From Gammaproteobacteria bacterium Ga0077536 (lineage in GTDB: Bacteria > Pseudomonadota > Gammaproteobacteria > Ga0077536): DNA of 64,000 bases. The notes beneath the pieces were generated by a model. It did not search any database, was not told the DNA's origin, and worked only from the letters and a program-made list of their open reading frames with translations. Positions 1 through 9,649 of this stretch are shown here, piece by piece. How positions within the stretch are numbered: position 1 is the first letter of the stretch; each line of letters begins with the position of its first letter. The stretch spans positions 62,001-126,000 of the forward strand of contig LNEL01000058.1 of NCBI GenBank assembly GCA_001464935.1. Reading direction: 5' to 3'. Made by a program: the position numbers and the translations under genes.

Positions 1-685
1 GGGCGATCAGATGCGCGGCTGCACGCTCGACGAAGCGCGTGCGGCGCTGTCCGAAGCAGCGCGGCTGCACGCGGCATTCTGGAACGACAGGAGTCTGCTG
101 ACGGCCGACTGGTGCTACGTGCCCGAAGGCGCGCAGGGCTTCTACACCACGGAGTTGATCGAGCGCAGCTGGGATCACGTGTGCCGCCATTACGATGGCT
201 GGCTGTCGCCGGAAGTGAAGATGGTCTGCGACAGGTATGTCCGGCACCACGCGTACTGGAACCGGCCGCGGGAGTTTCCGAAGTGTTTTTCGCACAATGA
301 CTTCAGACCGGACAACATGCTGTTCGGCCAGCCGGGGGAACGCGTGGCCGTCGTCGACTGGCAGACGAGCAACTTCCTCGGCAGCGGCATGGACGTCGCG
401 TACTTCCTCGGCGGCGCGTTTCCGCGCGAGATGCGGCGCGCGCACGAGCAGACCCTGCTGAGCGAGTACCACGACCAGCTGCTGGGTCTCGGCGTGTCGG
501 ACTACTCGTTCGAACACCTGATGAACGATTACCGCCACTACAGCTTTGCCGCCATTGCGGTGGCCATCGCGGCGACGCTGATCGTCAAGCGCACCGAGCG
601 CGGCGACGAGATGCTGATGCGCATGACGATCGGGGCGGCCGAACAGGCCTGGGACAACCACGCACTCGATCTGCTGCCGGCCTGA
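1..685 (+). CDS. Aminoglycoside-phosphotransferase-like kinase (5' truncated by window edge)
   Basis: The reading frame is open from the first complete codon (base 2) and has no obvious start, so the gene begins before the window and only its C-terminal ~228 residues are visible. The stretch HNDFRPDNMLF is the HxDxxxxN catalytic loop of the APH/choline-kinase fold, and VVDWQ 20 residues later supplies the metal-binding Asp. The family phosphorylates small hydroxylated molecules (aminoglycosides, choline, ecdysteroids, macrolides), and many environmental members are annotated as phosphotransferases of unknown substrate. Only 10 bp separate it from the downstream VOC gene, so the two are probably co-transcribed. 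The substrate cannot be told from sequence, and there is no evidence that it is a resistance gene. Confidence 0.8.
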   Translation, partial: GDQMRGCTLDEARAALSEAARLHAAFWNDRSLLTADWCYVPEGAQGFYTTELIERSWDHVCRHYDGWLSPEVKMVCDRYVRHHAYWNRPREFPKCFSHNDFRPDNMLFGQPGERVAVVDWQTSNFLGSGMDVAYFLGGAFPREMRRAHEQTLLSEYHDQLLGLGVSDYSFEHLMNDYRHYSFAAIAVAIAATLIVKRTERGDEMLMRMTIGAAEQAWDNHALDLLPA

Positions 686-695
686 GGAGACCCCG

Positions 696-1379
696 ATGCT
701 GCTCGCCAAACCCCATCTGGATATCGGACTGTTCACCGGCGACATCGCGGCCCAGCGCGCGTTCTGGGGCGAGACCGTCGGCCTGCGCCTCGATCACGAA
801 CTGACGCTGCGCGAAGGCTGGGTGCAACACCGCTACGATGCGCATGGGTCGGTGATCAAGGTCAATCATTACGCCGACGCGCTGCCCGTCTGGCCACCGT
901 CCGGTTACCGCGGGCTCACCATCGCGCGCGAAGGCCCGGCGTGGGAAGGCCGGCATCCGGGCGGTGAGACCGTGCGGCTGGTGCCGCCGGGCACGGACGG
1001 GGTCGTCGGGATCGGCATCACCGTCTGCACTCCCGAACCTGCGCGGATGATGGAGTTCTATCTGCGCGCGATGGAGTTCGAGGAGGCCGGTCCGAACGTC
1101 GCGCGCTGCGGCGACACGCTGCTGTTCGTCGAGCAGGGCCAGGGCGGCACGGCCACCGAAGACTTCATCGCCCCGAACTTCCGCTATCTGACGATCCAGA
1201 TCTTCGACGCCGACGCCGCCTGTGCCGGCATCGTCGCGCGCGGCGGCCGCCTCGCGCGGGCCCCGATCAATTTCGGCACCGTGGCCCGCTACGGTTTCGT
1301 CGCCGATCCCGACGGCAACTGGATCGAGATCTCCGCGCGCACCTCGCTGACCGGCGTCGCGCCGCCGCCCGAAGGCTAG
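696..1379 (+). CDS. VOC (glyoxalase/bleomycin-resistance fold) family protein
   Basis: A 227-residue protein with two beta-alpha-beta-beta-beta modules typical of the vicinal oxygen chelate superfamily. The first module starts around PHLDIGLFTGDIAAQRAFWGE, and the second near residue 110 (GIGITVCTPEPARMMEFYLRAM). It ends in the usual FVADPDGNWIEI strand carrying a Glu metal ligand. Members are metal-dependent isomerases, dioxygenases or binding proteins. It starts 10 bp after the kinase-like gene and ends 9 bp before the sensor kinase, suggesting one transcript. The specific reaction is unknown. Confidence 0.8.
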   Translation: MLLAKPHLDIGLFTGDIAAQRAFWGETVGLRLDHELTLREGWVQHRYDAHGSVIKVNHYADALPVWPPSGYRGLTIAREGPAWEGRHPGGETVRLVPPGTDGVVGIGITVCTPEPARMMEFYLRAMEFEEAGPNVARCGDTLLFVEQGQGGTATEDFIAPNFRYLTIQIFDADAACAGIVARGGRLARAPINFGTVARYGFVADPDGNWIEISARTSLTGVAPPPEG

Positions 1380-1388
1380 CCACTCCCG

Positions 1389-4300
1389 ATGCAGGAGCGC
1401 CGGGCCGTCACGCATGAAACCGTCTCGCAGCTCAGGCTGCTCGAGACCTGCCTGTCGCGCATCAATGACCTCGTGATCGTCACCGAGGCCGAGCCGATCG
1501 ACGAGCCCGGGCCGCGCATCCTCTATGTCAACGACGCCTTCGTGCGGCGCACCGGTTATGCGCGTGAGGAAGTGCTGGGTCGCTCGCCCCGCCTGCTGCA
1601 GGGGCCGGACACCGATCGTGTGGTCCTCGACCGGATCCATGCTGCGATGAAGGCCTGGCAGCCCTGTCGCGTGGAACTGCTGAACTACACCCGGGCGGGC
1701 GAGCCGTTCTGGATCGAACTCGACATCGTGCCGATCGCCAACGACCAGGGCTGGTACACGCACTGGGTCGCCGTCGAGCGCGACATCACGGCACGCCAGC
1801 AGGCTGCGAGCGCCGTCGAGGAATCGGAAAGAATGGCGCAGGCGACCCTCGACGCGCTGCCCTCGCCGGTCTGCGTGCTCGATGAAACGGGCACGGTCCA
1901 GGCGACCAACCTCGCATGGCGCGCGTTCTCCGGCGCCAATGGCGGCGATCCGCTGCTGACCTGTGAGGGGGCGAACTACCTGCGGGTGTGCCAGGACTTC
2001 GCCCGCCAGCATCCTGAAGACGGCGCCCAGCACACACTGGTGTTGCAGCTCGAGCGCGTGCTGGCTGGCGCCAGCGAGGCCTTCGAGATGCAATACCCGT
2101 GTCATTCGCCAACCGAGGCGCGCTGGTTCGAGGCCCGCATCTCGCGCTTCCCGGGGAGCGGGCCGCAACGCGTGGCGGTGGTACATCTGGACGTCACGGG
2201 TTTCAAGCAGGCGGAACAGCGCGAGGCGATGCAGGCGCGCGTGATGACACTGCTCGCCAATGACGCCCCGCTGGGCGAGCTGCTCGAGGCCATCGTGCTC
2301 GGCGTCGAAGCGGAGAATCCGACGCTGATCTGCTCGGTGCTGCTGTTCGACGCCGCGCGCGGACGGCTCATGCACGGCTCGGCGCCGTCGTTGCCGGCCT
2401 TCTACGTCGACGCCATCAACGGCCTCACGCCCGGCCCGGCGGCGGGCTCCTGCGGCACGGCGGCATGGCGCCTGGAGCGCGTGATCGTCGAAGACATCGC
2501 GAGCGATCCCCTGTGGCACGACTACACCGAGGTCGCGCTGCGTGCCGGCCTGCGCGCGTGCTGGTCCGAGCCGGTCCGCGACAGTGCCGGCAAGCTGCTC
2601 GGCACCTTCGCGATCTACCATCGCACGCGGCGGGCGCCCGCCGACAGCGAAATCCGCTTGATCACCCTCGCCGCACGCTTCGCCGCGGTGGCCATCGAGC
2701 GCAAGCGAGACGAGGCGGCGCTGCAGGAAAGCGAGGCGCGGTTCGCAAACGCGTTCGAATTCGCCGCCGTCGGCGTCGGACTCGTCAGTCCGGACGGCCG
2801 GTGGATCAAGGTCAACCGGGCCCTCTGCGACATGCTCGGCTACAGCGAAGCCGACATGCTGGCGAAACACTTCAACGACATCACGCATCCCGACGATCGG
2901 GAGCGCAGCCGTTTGCTGGTTCAGCAGCTGCAAAGCGGCGAGCGGGACAGCTTCCAGATCGAGAAGCGCTACCTGCACCGGCTCGGCCGCGTCGTGTGGG
3001 TGCATGTGAGCGTCTCGCAGGTCCGCGCAGCAGACGGCCGGCCGCTGTACGAAGTCTGCCAGGTGCAGGACATCACCGCGCAGAAGTCGGCCGAGAACGA
3101 ACGCGACATGCTGTTCGAACTCTCGCCCGACATGCTGTGTGTCGCCTACATCGACGGCCGCTTCAAGCAGGTCAACCCGGCCTGGACGCACACCCTCGGC
3201 TGGTCGACGGCCGAGCTGCTCGAGATGTCGTATCTCGACCTCGTGCACCCGGCGGATCTGCAACCGACACTCGACGCCGGCGGCCAGCTGCGCGAAGGCC
3301 GCGCGGTGTTCGATTTCGAGAACCGCTATCGCTGCCGCGACGGGGGCTACCGGCTGCTGTCCTGGAACTCGTTTCCGCTGCCGGATGTCGGCGTGACTTT
3401 CGCCGTGGTCCGCGACATCACCGAGCACGCGGCGGCGGAAGAGGCCCGGCGCATCGCCGATCAGCGCGCCGGCGAACGCCAGCGCATGGAGGCGCTGGGC
3501 AGTCTGGCCGGTGGCATCGCACACGATTTCAACAACAATCTCGCCGTGATGCTCGGCAACGTCACGCTCGCGCGCCATGCGCTCGGTCAAGACAGTCCGG
3601 TCAGGGAAAAGCTCGCGCAGATCGAGATCGCCGGCCAACGCGCGGCCGCGCTGGTGCAGCAGATTCTCGCCTTCAGCCGGCGCCAGCCCCAGCAGCTGCG
3701 CGTGCAGGCGCTCGGCTGCATCGTCACCGAAACGCTGCGCCTGCTGCGCGCGACGATTCCCGCCGGCATCGTGCTCGACTTGCGCATCGACGACGACGCA
3801 CCGCCGATCCTCGCGGACGAAACCCAGCTGCATCAGATCCTGATGAATCTGTGCACGAACGCGTGGCACGCGATCGAAGCCCGTCGCGGCCAGGGCGGCG
3901 TGATCGAAGTGCGCGTCGAAGGCTGCGAGTACGAAGCGCAGACGACCGAACCCGGCGACGATGCCGCTTGCGAGCGCGGCGTGTGCCTGATGGTCAGGGA
4001 CAATGGCGTCGGCATGGATGCGCCGACGCGGGCCCGACTGTTCGAACCCTTCTTCACCACGCGCGACATCGGTGAAGGCACCGGACTCGGCATGTCGGTC
4101 GTGCACGGCATCGTCGCCGCCCACCACGGCACCATCAGCGTCGACAGTACACCGGGCGTGGGCACGACGGTGCGGGTGAGCTTTCCGGCGGCCACGGCGG
4201 ACGCGGCGGCCCCGGAAATCGCCCACGCCGGTGCTGCATCCGTGGCGACAACGCACGACGGCGGGCACGTGCTTTACATCGATGACGAGCAGCAGCTCGT

Positions 4301-4634
4301 GGTGCTCGCGCGCGAAATGCTCGAGGAAGAGGGCTACACGGTGACCGGCCTCGCCGACGCCGCCGAGGCGCTCGCCGTCGTGCGCGCGAACCCCCATGCA
4401 TTCGATCTCGTGATCACCGACTTCAACATGCCGGTCCACTCCGGTTTCGACATCGTGCGCGAAATCACGACGCTCCGCGCCGACCTGCCGGTCGTCGTCG
4501 CCTCGGGCAACATCACGCCGGCGATGCAGGAAGAAGCCGGCCGCCTCGGCGTGCGAAGACTGCTGCACAAGCCCGATATCGCCACCCGGCTGCGCCCGAT
4601 CGTGCGCGAGGTGCTGGGGGGCGGCGGCCGCTGA
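1389..4634 (+). CDS. Hybrid sensor histidine kinase with PAS/GAF sensors and C-terminal receiver
   Basis: A 1081-residue soluble kinase with no transmembrane segment. The order I read is PAS (about 20-135, ending RDITARQ), PAS (about 145-275), GAF (285-420), PAS with PAC (449-566), PAS (572-680), HisKA (700-767), HATPase_c (807-930) and receiver (959-1076). The phospho-accepting His is H712 in GGIAHDFNNN, the NtrB/FixL-like form of the H-box. The ATP-binding site shows DNGVGMD and GTGLGMSVVHG. The receiver Asp is D1011 in LVITDFNMP. The HDFNN H-box plus a fused receiver is typical of cytosolic PAS hybrid kinases that sense redox, light or small molecules. No response regulator with an output domain lies beside it, so its partner is elsewhere. 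It is 9 bp downstream of the VOC gene. Confidence 0.92.
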   Translation: MQERRAVTHETVSQLRLLETCLSRINDLVIVTEAEPIDEPGPRILYVNDAFVRRTGYAREEVLGRSPRLLQGPDTDRVVLDRIHAAMKAWQPCRVELLNYTRAGEPFWIELDIVPIANDQGWYTHWVAVERDITARQQAASAVEESERMAQATLDALPSPVCVLDETGTVQATNLAWRAFSGANGGDPLLTCEGANYLRVCQDFARQHPEDGAQHTLVLQLERVLAGASEAFEMQYPCHSPTEARWFEARISRFPGSGPQRVAVVHLDVTGFKQAEQREAMQARVMTLLANDAPLGELLEAIVLGVEAENPTLICSVLLFDAARGRLMHGSAPSLPAFYVDAINGLTPGPAAGSCGTAAWRLERVIVEDIASDPLWHDYTEVALRAGLRACWSEPVRDSAGKLLGTFAIYHRTRRAPADSEIRLITLAARFAAVAIERKRDEAALQESEARFANAFEFAAVGVGLVSPDGRWIKVNRALCDMLGYSEADMLAKHFNDITHPDDRERSRLLVQQLQSGERDSFQIEKRYLHRLGRVVWVHVSVSQVRAADGRPLYEVCQVQDITAQKSAENERDMLFELSPDMLCVAYIDGRFKQVNPAWTHTLGWSTAELLEMSYLDLVHPADLQPTLDAGGQLREGRAVFDFENRYRCRDGGYRLLSWNSFPLPDVGVTFAVVRDITEHAAAEEARRIADQRAGERQRMEALGSLAGGIAHDFNNNLAVMLGNVTLARHALGQDSPVREKLAQIEIAGQRAAALVQQILAFSRRQPQQLRVQALGCIVTETLRLLRATIPAGIVLDLRIDDDAPPILADETQLHQILMNLCTNAWHAIEARRGQGGVIEVRVEGCEYEAQTTEPGDDAACERGVCLMVRDNGVGMDAPTRARLFEPFFTTRDIGEGTGLGMSVVHGIVAAHHGTISVDSTPGVGTTVRVSFPAATADAAAPEIAHAGAASVATTHDGGHVLYIDDEQQLVVLAREMLEEEGYTVTGLADAAEALAVVRANPHAFDLVITDFNMPVHSGFDIVREITTLRADLPVVVASGNITPAMQEEAGRLGVRRLLHKPDIATRLRPIVREVLGGGGR

Positions 4635-4649
4635 GCGTGGCCGGCGGGC

Positions 4650-5255
4650 TCAGGCCCGCAATGCGTGCGGCACGCCCGCCGCCGTCAGCAGGGCGAGCGT
4701 TTCGGCGAGCGGCAGGCCGACGACGTTCGAATAGCTGCCCTCGATGCCGGCGACGAGTGCGCCGCCGAGCCCCTGGATGCCATAGCCACCGGCCTTGTCC
4801 GCGGGCTCGCCGCCCGCGACATAGGCCGCAATCTCGTGCGCGGCCAGCGCGCGGAAGCTGACCTTCGTGCTGACCACCGTGTCATGCCGGTCACCGCTCG
4901 CATCGATCACCGCCACGCCCGTCAGCACTTCGTGGGCGCGACCGGCGAGGCGCGCGAGCATGTCGCGCGCATGGGCGTCGTCGCTCGGTTTGCCGAGGAT
5001 CGCGCCGTCGAGCACGACCGTGGTGTCGGCCGCGAGGACCGGCAGCCCGCGGCCGCGCGCGGCCTCGAAGCCCGCATGCGCCTTGCCCCGCGCGAGGCGC
5101 CGGACATAGACCGCGGGGTGCTCGTCCGGCAGCGGACGCTCATCGATGTCGACGTCGATCACGGCGAAGGCGACGCCCAGCGTGCGCAGCAGATCGGCGC
5201 GGCGCGGCGAGCGCGAGGCGAGCAGCAGATGCACCGCAGTGGACGGATCAGGCAC
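4650..5255 (-). CDS. maf: Maf family nucleoside triphosphate pyrophosphatase
   Basis: A 201-residue protein, full length for Maf (dTTP/UTP pyrophosphatase, YhdE type). It starts with the signature [14 protein letters not shown] and carries [11 protein letters not shown] and the GYGIQG motif. It hydrolyses non-canonical or excess nucleotides to monophosphates and has been linked to septation and nucleotide pool sanitation. Its start overlaps the end of rlmH by 8 bp, making it the last gene of the leuS-to-maf operon. It converges with the sensor kinase gene, leaving 15 bp between them. Confidence 0.93.
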   Translation of the reverse strand: MPDPSTAVHLLLASRSPRRADLLRTLGVAFAVIDVDIDERPLPDEHPAVYVRRLARGKAHAGFEAARGRGLPVLAADTTVVLDGAILGKPSDDAHARDMLARLAGRAHEVLTGVAVIDASGDRHDTVVSTKVSFRALAAHEIAAYVAGGEPADKAGGYGIQGLGGALVAGIEGSYSNVVGLPLAETLALLTAAGVPHALRA

Positions 5256-5709
5256 GGTGGTAGGGGTGGTTGTTCAACAGCGACCACGCCCGGTAGATCT
5301 GTTCGATCACGACGACGCGAGCGAGCGCATGCGGCAAGGTCAGTCGCGACAGCGACCACACCGCACTGGCGGTGGCACGCAGCGCCGGCCCGTGGCCCTC
5401 GGCGCCGCCTATCGCGAACACGACTTCATCGGCCTCGTCGCGCCAGCGCGCAAGGCGGGTCGCGAGATCGGCGGTCGACCAGGCTTCTCCGCGCTCGTCG
5501 AGCGCGATCAGTCGGGCCCCGGCCGGCACCGCCTGCAGCAGGGCCTCGGCTTCGCGTTCACGTTGCTGATCGATGGAACTGGCGACCTTCGGCGCGAACT
5601 CGCGCGTGCGGAAGTCGAGTGCTTTGCCGAATCGCTTGAGGTAGTCGGCGCCGGCGGCTTCGGCCCACGCGGGCGGTCGACGGGCGACGCTGAACAGGTG
5701 CACGCGCAC
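5248..5709 (-). CDS. rlmH: 23S rRNA (pseudouridine-1915-N3)-methyltransferase RlmH
   Basis: A 153-residue SPOUT methyltransferase, the expected length for RlmH. The C-terminal trefoil-knot region is well conserved: [30 protein letters not shown] and the terminal pYHR. It methylates pseudouridine 1915 in helix 69 of 23S rRNA in assembled ribosomes. It lies 9 bp downstream of rsfS, the usual rsfS-rlmH pairing in proteobacteria. Confidence 0.95.
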   Translation of the reverse strand: MRVHLFSVARRPPAWAEAAGADYLKRFGKALDFRTREFAPKVASSIDQQREREAEALLQAVPAGARLIALDERGEAWSTADLATRLARWRDEADEVVFAIGGAEGHGPALRATASAVWSLSRLTLPHALARVVVIEQIYRAWSLLNNHPYHRA

Positions 5710-5718
5710 CGCGGGCGC

Positions 5719-6087
5719 TCAGCCCGGGGGCGCGGCGGCGGCCCGGCTGCGTTTCGGCGGCGCTTCCCACAGCTTTTCGAGCTGGTAGAAGAGCCGGGGC
5801 TCGGGCTGCATCACGTGCACGATGACGTCGCCGAGGTCGATCAGGATCCATTCGGAGGTCTGTTCGCCTTCGACGCCGATCGGCTTCAGATTCTTCTCGC
5901 GGGCGGCCTCGAGCACGCGGTCGGCGAGGCCCTTGACCTGACGCGACGAGCGCCCGGTCGCGATCACCATGAAGTCGGCGATCGAGGTCAGTTTGCGCAC
6001 GTCGACGGATTTGATGTCCTCCGCTTTGCCATCGTCCAGGGCGCGGACGACGAGATCGCAGAGTTTGCGTGGGGTGAGGGCTGGCAT
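5719..6087 (-). CDS. rsfS: Ribosomal silencing factor RsfS
   Basis: About 122 residues from the Met of MPALTPRKLCDLVV; the open frame extends 12 residues further upstream, but that part is low-complexity and not family-like. The conserved DUF143 core is DIKSVDVRKLTSIADFMVIATGRSSRQ, with EWILIDLGDVIVHVM further on. RsfS binds L14 (uL14) and blocks subunit joining in starvation. It sits in the nadD-rsfS-rlmH order seen across proteobacteria. The C-terminal tail (RSRAAAAPPG) is low-complexity. Confidence 0.93.
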   Translation of the reverse strand: MPALTPRKLCDLVVRALDDGKAEDIKSVDVRKLTSIADFMVIATGRSSRQVKGLADRVLEAAREKNLKPIGVEGEQTSEWILIDLGDVIVHVMQPEPRLFYQLEKLWEAPPKRSRAAAAPPG

Positions 6088-6138
6088 TCGGGCCGTATTG
6101 TGGCGGTGCCGGCCGCCGCGCACAACCGCGGCGAAGGC

Positions 6139-6813
6139 TCAGGCCGCGCGATAGAGCCCATCGCGCGCGATCAGGGCCGCGACCGCCGGCGGCACGAGGC
6201 CATCGATACTGCGCCGCCCGGCGATGCGGGCGCGGATGTCGGTCGAGGAAATCGGCAGCAGCGGAATCGGACACACGTGGACGAGGCCCGCGGGCCGGGC
6301 GAGCAGCGCCGCAGGCGCCGGCGCCCAGGCGTGTTCGAAGGCCGGGTGGCGCAGCAGTTCGGCGCCCGGGCGGCTCGCGACGACGAGATGCGTGTAATCG
6401 AGCAGTTCCTGCCAGCGATGCCAGCGCGGCAGCGCATTCCAGGCATCCATGCCGACGATGAAGCACAGCGGGCGGGCCGGCGCTTCCGCGCGCAGTTCGA
6501 GCAGGGTGTCGATGGTGTAGGACACGCCCCCGCGCGCGATTTCGCGGCCATCGACGGCGAGTCCGGCGTAGCCTGCGCCGAGCGCCGCCTGCAGCATGGC
6601 GAGCCGCTGCGCGGCGCTGGCGTGCGCGCCGGCGCGCAGGTTCGTCTGTGCGGACGGCAGCAGCCGCACCTCGGACAGGGCCAGCGCTTCGCGTACTTCG
6701 AGCGCGAGTCGCAGGTGACCGTGGTGCACGGGATCGAAGGTCCCGCCGAGGATGCCGATCGGCGCGGGAGCGTCGCTCAACGGCGCACGTGACCGTCGCC
6801 GATCACGATCCAC
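6139..6813 (-). CDS. nadD: Nicotinate-nucleotide adenylyltransferase
   Basis: The nucleotidyltransferase signature [14 protein letters not shown] is near the N-terminus, and the C-terminal [15 protein letters not shown] is the family's SSTxIR motif. The enzyme converts nicotinate mononucleotide and ATP to deamido-NAD in NAD synthesis. The start is uncertain. An ATG at 6813 would overlap proA by 37 bp and add an Arg-rich leader, whereas a TTG at 6780 overlaps the proA stop codon (TTGA) and gives an N-terminus [12 protein letters not shown] closer to the family. The gene is translationally linked to proA either way. Confidence 0.93.
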   Translation of the reverse strand: MDRDRRRSRAPLSDAPAPIGILGGTFDPVHHGHLRLALEVREALALSEVRLLPSAQTNLRAGAHASAAQRLAMLQAALGAGYAGLAVDGREIARGGVSYTIDTLLELRAEAPARPLCFIVGMDAWNALPRWHRWQELLDYTHLVVASRPGAELLRHPAFEHAWAPAPAALLARPAGLVHVCPIPLLPISSTDIRARIAGRRSIDGLVPPAVAALIARDGLYRAA

Positions 6814-8036
6814 TTCTGCGACGTCAGGCCCTCGAGACCCACCGGGCCGCGAGCGTGGAATTTGTCCGTGCTGATCCCGATCTCGGCGCCGAGACCGTAC
6901 TCGAAGCCGTCGGCGAAGCGGGTCGACGCGTTGACCATCACCGAACTCGAGTCGACTTCGACCAGAAAGCGCCGCGCGCGGCCGAGGTGCTCGGTGACGA
7001 TCGCATCGGTGTGCTGCGACCCGTACTGGCGGATGTGGTCGATGGCTTCGTCGAGATCGCCGACGATGCGCACGGCGAGAATCGGGGCAAGATATTCCGC
7101 ATACCAGTCCTCGTCGCTCGCAGCGCTCATGTCCGGATCGATCGCGCGCGTCGCCGCGCAGCCGCGCAGTTCGACACCGGCTTCACGATACTTCGCGATC
7201 AGTGGCGGCAGCACCCGGGCGGCGGCATCCGCGTGTACGAGCAGCGTCTCCATCGTGTTGCAGGTGCCATAGCGCTGGCACTTCGCGTTGAACGCGATCT
7301 CGAGCGCCTTGTGCAGATCGGCATCGGCGTCGATGTAGACATGGCACACCCCGTCCAGGTGCTTGATCACCGGCATCCGTGCCTCGCGGCTCACGCGCTC
7401 GATCAGGCTCTTGCCACCGCGCGGGACGATGACGTCGATGTATTCGGGGTGACTCAGCATCGCGCCGACCGCGGCGCGATCGGTGGTCGCGATCACCTGC
7501 ACCCCGGTGCCGGGCAGGCCCGCGCGCCCGAGGCCAGCGTGCACGCAGGTGGCGATGGCCTGGTTCGAATGCAGCGCTTCCGAGCCGCCGCGCAGGATCG
7601 TCGCATTGCCGGCTTTGAGGCATAGCGCCGCGGCGTCGGCCGTCACGTTCGGCCGCGCTTCGTAAATGATGCCGACGACACCGAGTGGCACGCGCATGCG
7701 CCCGACCTGGATGCCGGAGGGGCGGTAGGCGAGATCGGTGACGATGCCGATGGGATCGGCGAGCGCGGCGACTTCGCGCACGCCGGCCGACATCGACGCG
7801 ATGCGCGCGGGATTCAGCGCGAGCCGGTCGCGCATCGCGGCGTCGAGGGCTGCGGCAGCCGCCAGGTCACGCGCATTGGCGGCGAGGATGTCGGCGCTGC
7901 GCCGATCGATCTCGTCGGCAATGGCGTGCAGGGCCGTGTTTTTCTCATGCGTGGTCGCGCGCGCGAGCGCCACCGACGCCGTGCGGGCCGCACGGCCGAG
8001 TTCGGCCATGTAGGCATCGAGCGCTGGTTCAATCAT
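6777..8036 (-). CDS. proA: Gamma-glutamyl phosphate reductase
   Basis: A 419-residue ALDH-fold enzyme, full length. The catalytic Cys lies in [15 protein letters not shown], and [15 protein letters not shown] and [14 protein letters not shown] are family signatures. It reduces gamma-glutamyl phosphate to glutamate semialdehyde with NADPH, the second step of proline synthesis. proB is not in this window, but proC is at 37787. It is inserted between holA and nadD, joining what are two separate clusters in Pseudomonas (leuS-lptE-holA and proA-nadD-rsfS-rlmH). Confidence 0.96.
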   Translation of the reverse strand: MIEPALDAYMAELGRAARTASVALARATTHEKNTALHAIADEIDRRSADILAANARDLAAAAALDAAMRDRLALNPARIASMSAGVREVAALADPIGIVTDLAYRPSGIQVGRMRVPLGVVGIIYEARPNVTADAAALCLKAGNATILRGGSEALHSNQAIATCVHAGLGRAGLPGTGVQVIATTDRAAVGAMLSHPEYIDVIVPRGGKSLIERVSREARMPVIKHLDGVCHVYIDADADLHKALEIAFNAKCQRYGTCNTMETLLVHADAAARVLPPLIAKYREAGVELRGCAATRAIDPDMSAASDEDWYAEYLAPILAVRIVGDLDEAIDHIRQYGSQHTDAIVTEHLGRARRFLVEVDSSSVMVNASTRFADGFEYGLGAEIGISTDKFHARGPVGLEGLTSQKWIVIGDGHVRR

Positions 8037-8081
8037 GGCAGTCCGTCCGCGTCATTGGGGTACACCCGTTCGAGTTCCGGT

Positions 8082-9119
8082 TCAGCGTTCGTGGGCGCGC
8101 CGCGCCGCGAGTTCCCCGAACCAGGGGCCGCCGGCCAGCGCGATGTAAAGCGATTCGAGTTCGTCCCAGGGCTGCCCCTGGGACGCGCCCTTGACCATCA
8201 GGTCGACGCGCACGCTGTCGCGCAGCAGGGCTGCGAGCTGGGCCGCCGGCAGGCGCTGCAGGGCGCGGCGCAACAGCGGCTGTCGCGATTGCCAGACCCG
8301 CTCGGCGGCGAAGGTCGCATCGATCCCGCGGCCGGCCTGTGCCAGCTTCGACAGCAGGCGCAGTTCGCGGTTGACGAGCCAGCTCATCATCACCGGTTCG
8401 ACGCCCTCGGCGCGCAGGCCGCGGATCATGCGCACGGTGCGCACCGGATCGCCAGCCAGCGCCGCGTCGACGAGCTTGAAGACATCGTAACGCGAGCTGT
8501 CGGCGACGGCGGCGAGCACCTGCGCGGCGTCGATCTGTCGCGCCTCGACGAGCAGCACGAGCTTGTCGATCTCCTGCGCGGCGGCGAGCAGATTGCCCTC
8601 GGCGCGCAGGGCCAGCACCTCGACCGCTTCTGCGCTCAGGTCGCGCTCGCGGGTCGCCGCGCGCGCCTTCAGCCAGTCGCGAAAGGCGGCGGCTTCGAGC
8701 GGTCGGCAGGCGACGACGGCGCCCCGGCTGTCGAAGGCGCGATACCAGTCGCTGTTCTGCTCGTCACGGCCGAGCGCTTCGGCGGTCACGAGATAGAGAT
8801 CATCGCCTTGCTGCGCGGCCAGCGCTTTCAGGGTGGCGACGCCGAGCTTGTCCGGCTTCTTGCCACCGAGATGGATTTCGATCAGTCGTTTGGACGCGAA
8901 CAGCGACAGACTGCCGGCCTCGGCCTGCACCCGCGCCCAGTCGATGCCGACCGCGCTGTCGAATACCAGCCGTTCATCGACGCCGCTGGCGCGTGCGGCA
9001 GCGCGCACCGCGTCCACGCTCTCGATGCGCTGCAGCGGTTCGTCGCCGTGGATCAGGTACAGCGACGGTGGCGAGGGCCGCGTCAGCAGCCCGCCCAGCC
9101 GGTCCGGCTTAACGAGCAC
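8082..9119 (-). CDS. holA: DNA polymerase III delta subunit
   Basis: About 345 residues with the HolA pattern: LYLIHGDEPLQRIESVDAVR near the N-terminus, and a C-terminal collar domain. Delta is the wrench of the clamp loader that opens the beta sliding clamp. The ORF could start with GTG at 9125, but the GTG at 9119 has AAGGG six bases upstream and is preferred. Either start overlaps the end of lptE (stop at 9109), the usual lptE-holA coupling. Confidence 0.92.
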   Translation of the reverse strand: MLVKPDRLGGLLTRPSPPSLYLIHGDEPLQRIESVDAVRAAARASGVDERLVFDSAVGIDWARVQAEAGSLSLFASKRLIEIHLGGKKPDKLGVATLKALAAQQGDDLYLVTAEALGRDEQNSDWYRAFDSRGAVVACRPLEAAAFRDWLKARAATRERDLSAEAVEVLALRAEGNLLAAAQEIDKLVLLVEARQIDAAQVLAAVADSSRYDVFKLVDAALAGDPVRTVRMIRGLRAEGVEPVMMSWLVNRELRLLSKLAQAGRGIDATFAAERVWQSRQPLLRRALQRLPAAQLAALLRDSVRVDLMVKGASQGQPWDELESLYIALAGGPWFGELAARRAHER

Positions 9120-9645
9120 TGGCACCCTTGCGCGGGAACTTGATGGTCTCGAGCTTCAGCACCAGCGCGCGCGCCGCGACCTTCGCCATTTCCTGGCGCA
9201 GCACCGCTTCCGTCTCGACGGTGCCGAGCAGCGAGCCCTCGTCGAACACGAAGTCTTCCGTCCAGCGGAAGTTCTCGGGCGCCGAGACCAGGCTGCCGTC
9301 GGCACCGCGCACGGTCATGCCCATCATCAGCGTGACTTCGATTTCGCGCACCTTGCCGGTATCCGGGTCGACCGACAGCACGCGACGGTCGTACCGTTCG
9401 TCCGTCAGCTCGACCACCGTATCGGCGGTGCTGCGATCCTGGGTGATGCCGACATTGATGTAGCTGAGTTCGTTCGCAAAGTACGAGTACAGCGGACCGT
9501 AGGTTCTGGCCTGCACGAAGATGCGCGTGACATCACCCAGGACATTGCGACGCGTGCCGCGCAGACGCCAGCCGCCGCAGCCCGCGAGCGGGGCCAGCGC
9601 GGCAACGGCAGCGATACGGGCCAGCAGGCGACGGCGCTGCATCAT
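9109..9645 (-). CDS. lptE: LPS assembly lipoprotein LptE
   Basis: A 178-residue exported lipoprotein. It has an Arg-rich n-region, a hydrophobic stretch and the lipobox LAGC, with Cys around residue 23, followed by GWRLRG, the common LptE start of the mature protein. LptE plugs the LptD barrel and helps insert LPS in the outer membrane. Identification rests on the lipobox plus its position between leuS and holA, which is nearly invariant in gamma- and betaproteobacteria. The gap to leuS is 4 bp. Confidence 0.9.
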   Translation of the reverse strand: MMQRRRLLARIAAVAALAPLAGCGGWRLRGTRRNVLGDVTRIFVQARTYGPLYSYFANELSYINVGITQDRSTADTVVELTDERYDRRVLSVDPDTGKVREIEVTLMMGMTVRGADGSLVSAPENFRWTEDFVFDEGSLLGTVETEAVLRQEMAKVAARALVLKLETIKFPRKGASAR

Positions 9646-9649
9646 GGCG

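Noticed and set aside
2465..4075. 536-codon plus-strand frame overlapping the sensor kinase in another frame
   Set aside because: Out-of-frame reading of the kinase with extreme Arg content.
585..4568. 1327-codon open frame on the minus strand opposite the hybrid sensor kinase
   Set aside because: It is antisense to a gene with clear PAS, HisKA and receiver motifs; its own translation is rich in Arg, His and Asp without any domain. Long antisense frames are expected from the codon bias of a GC-rich genome.
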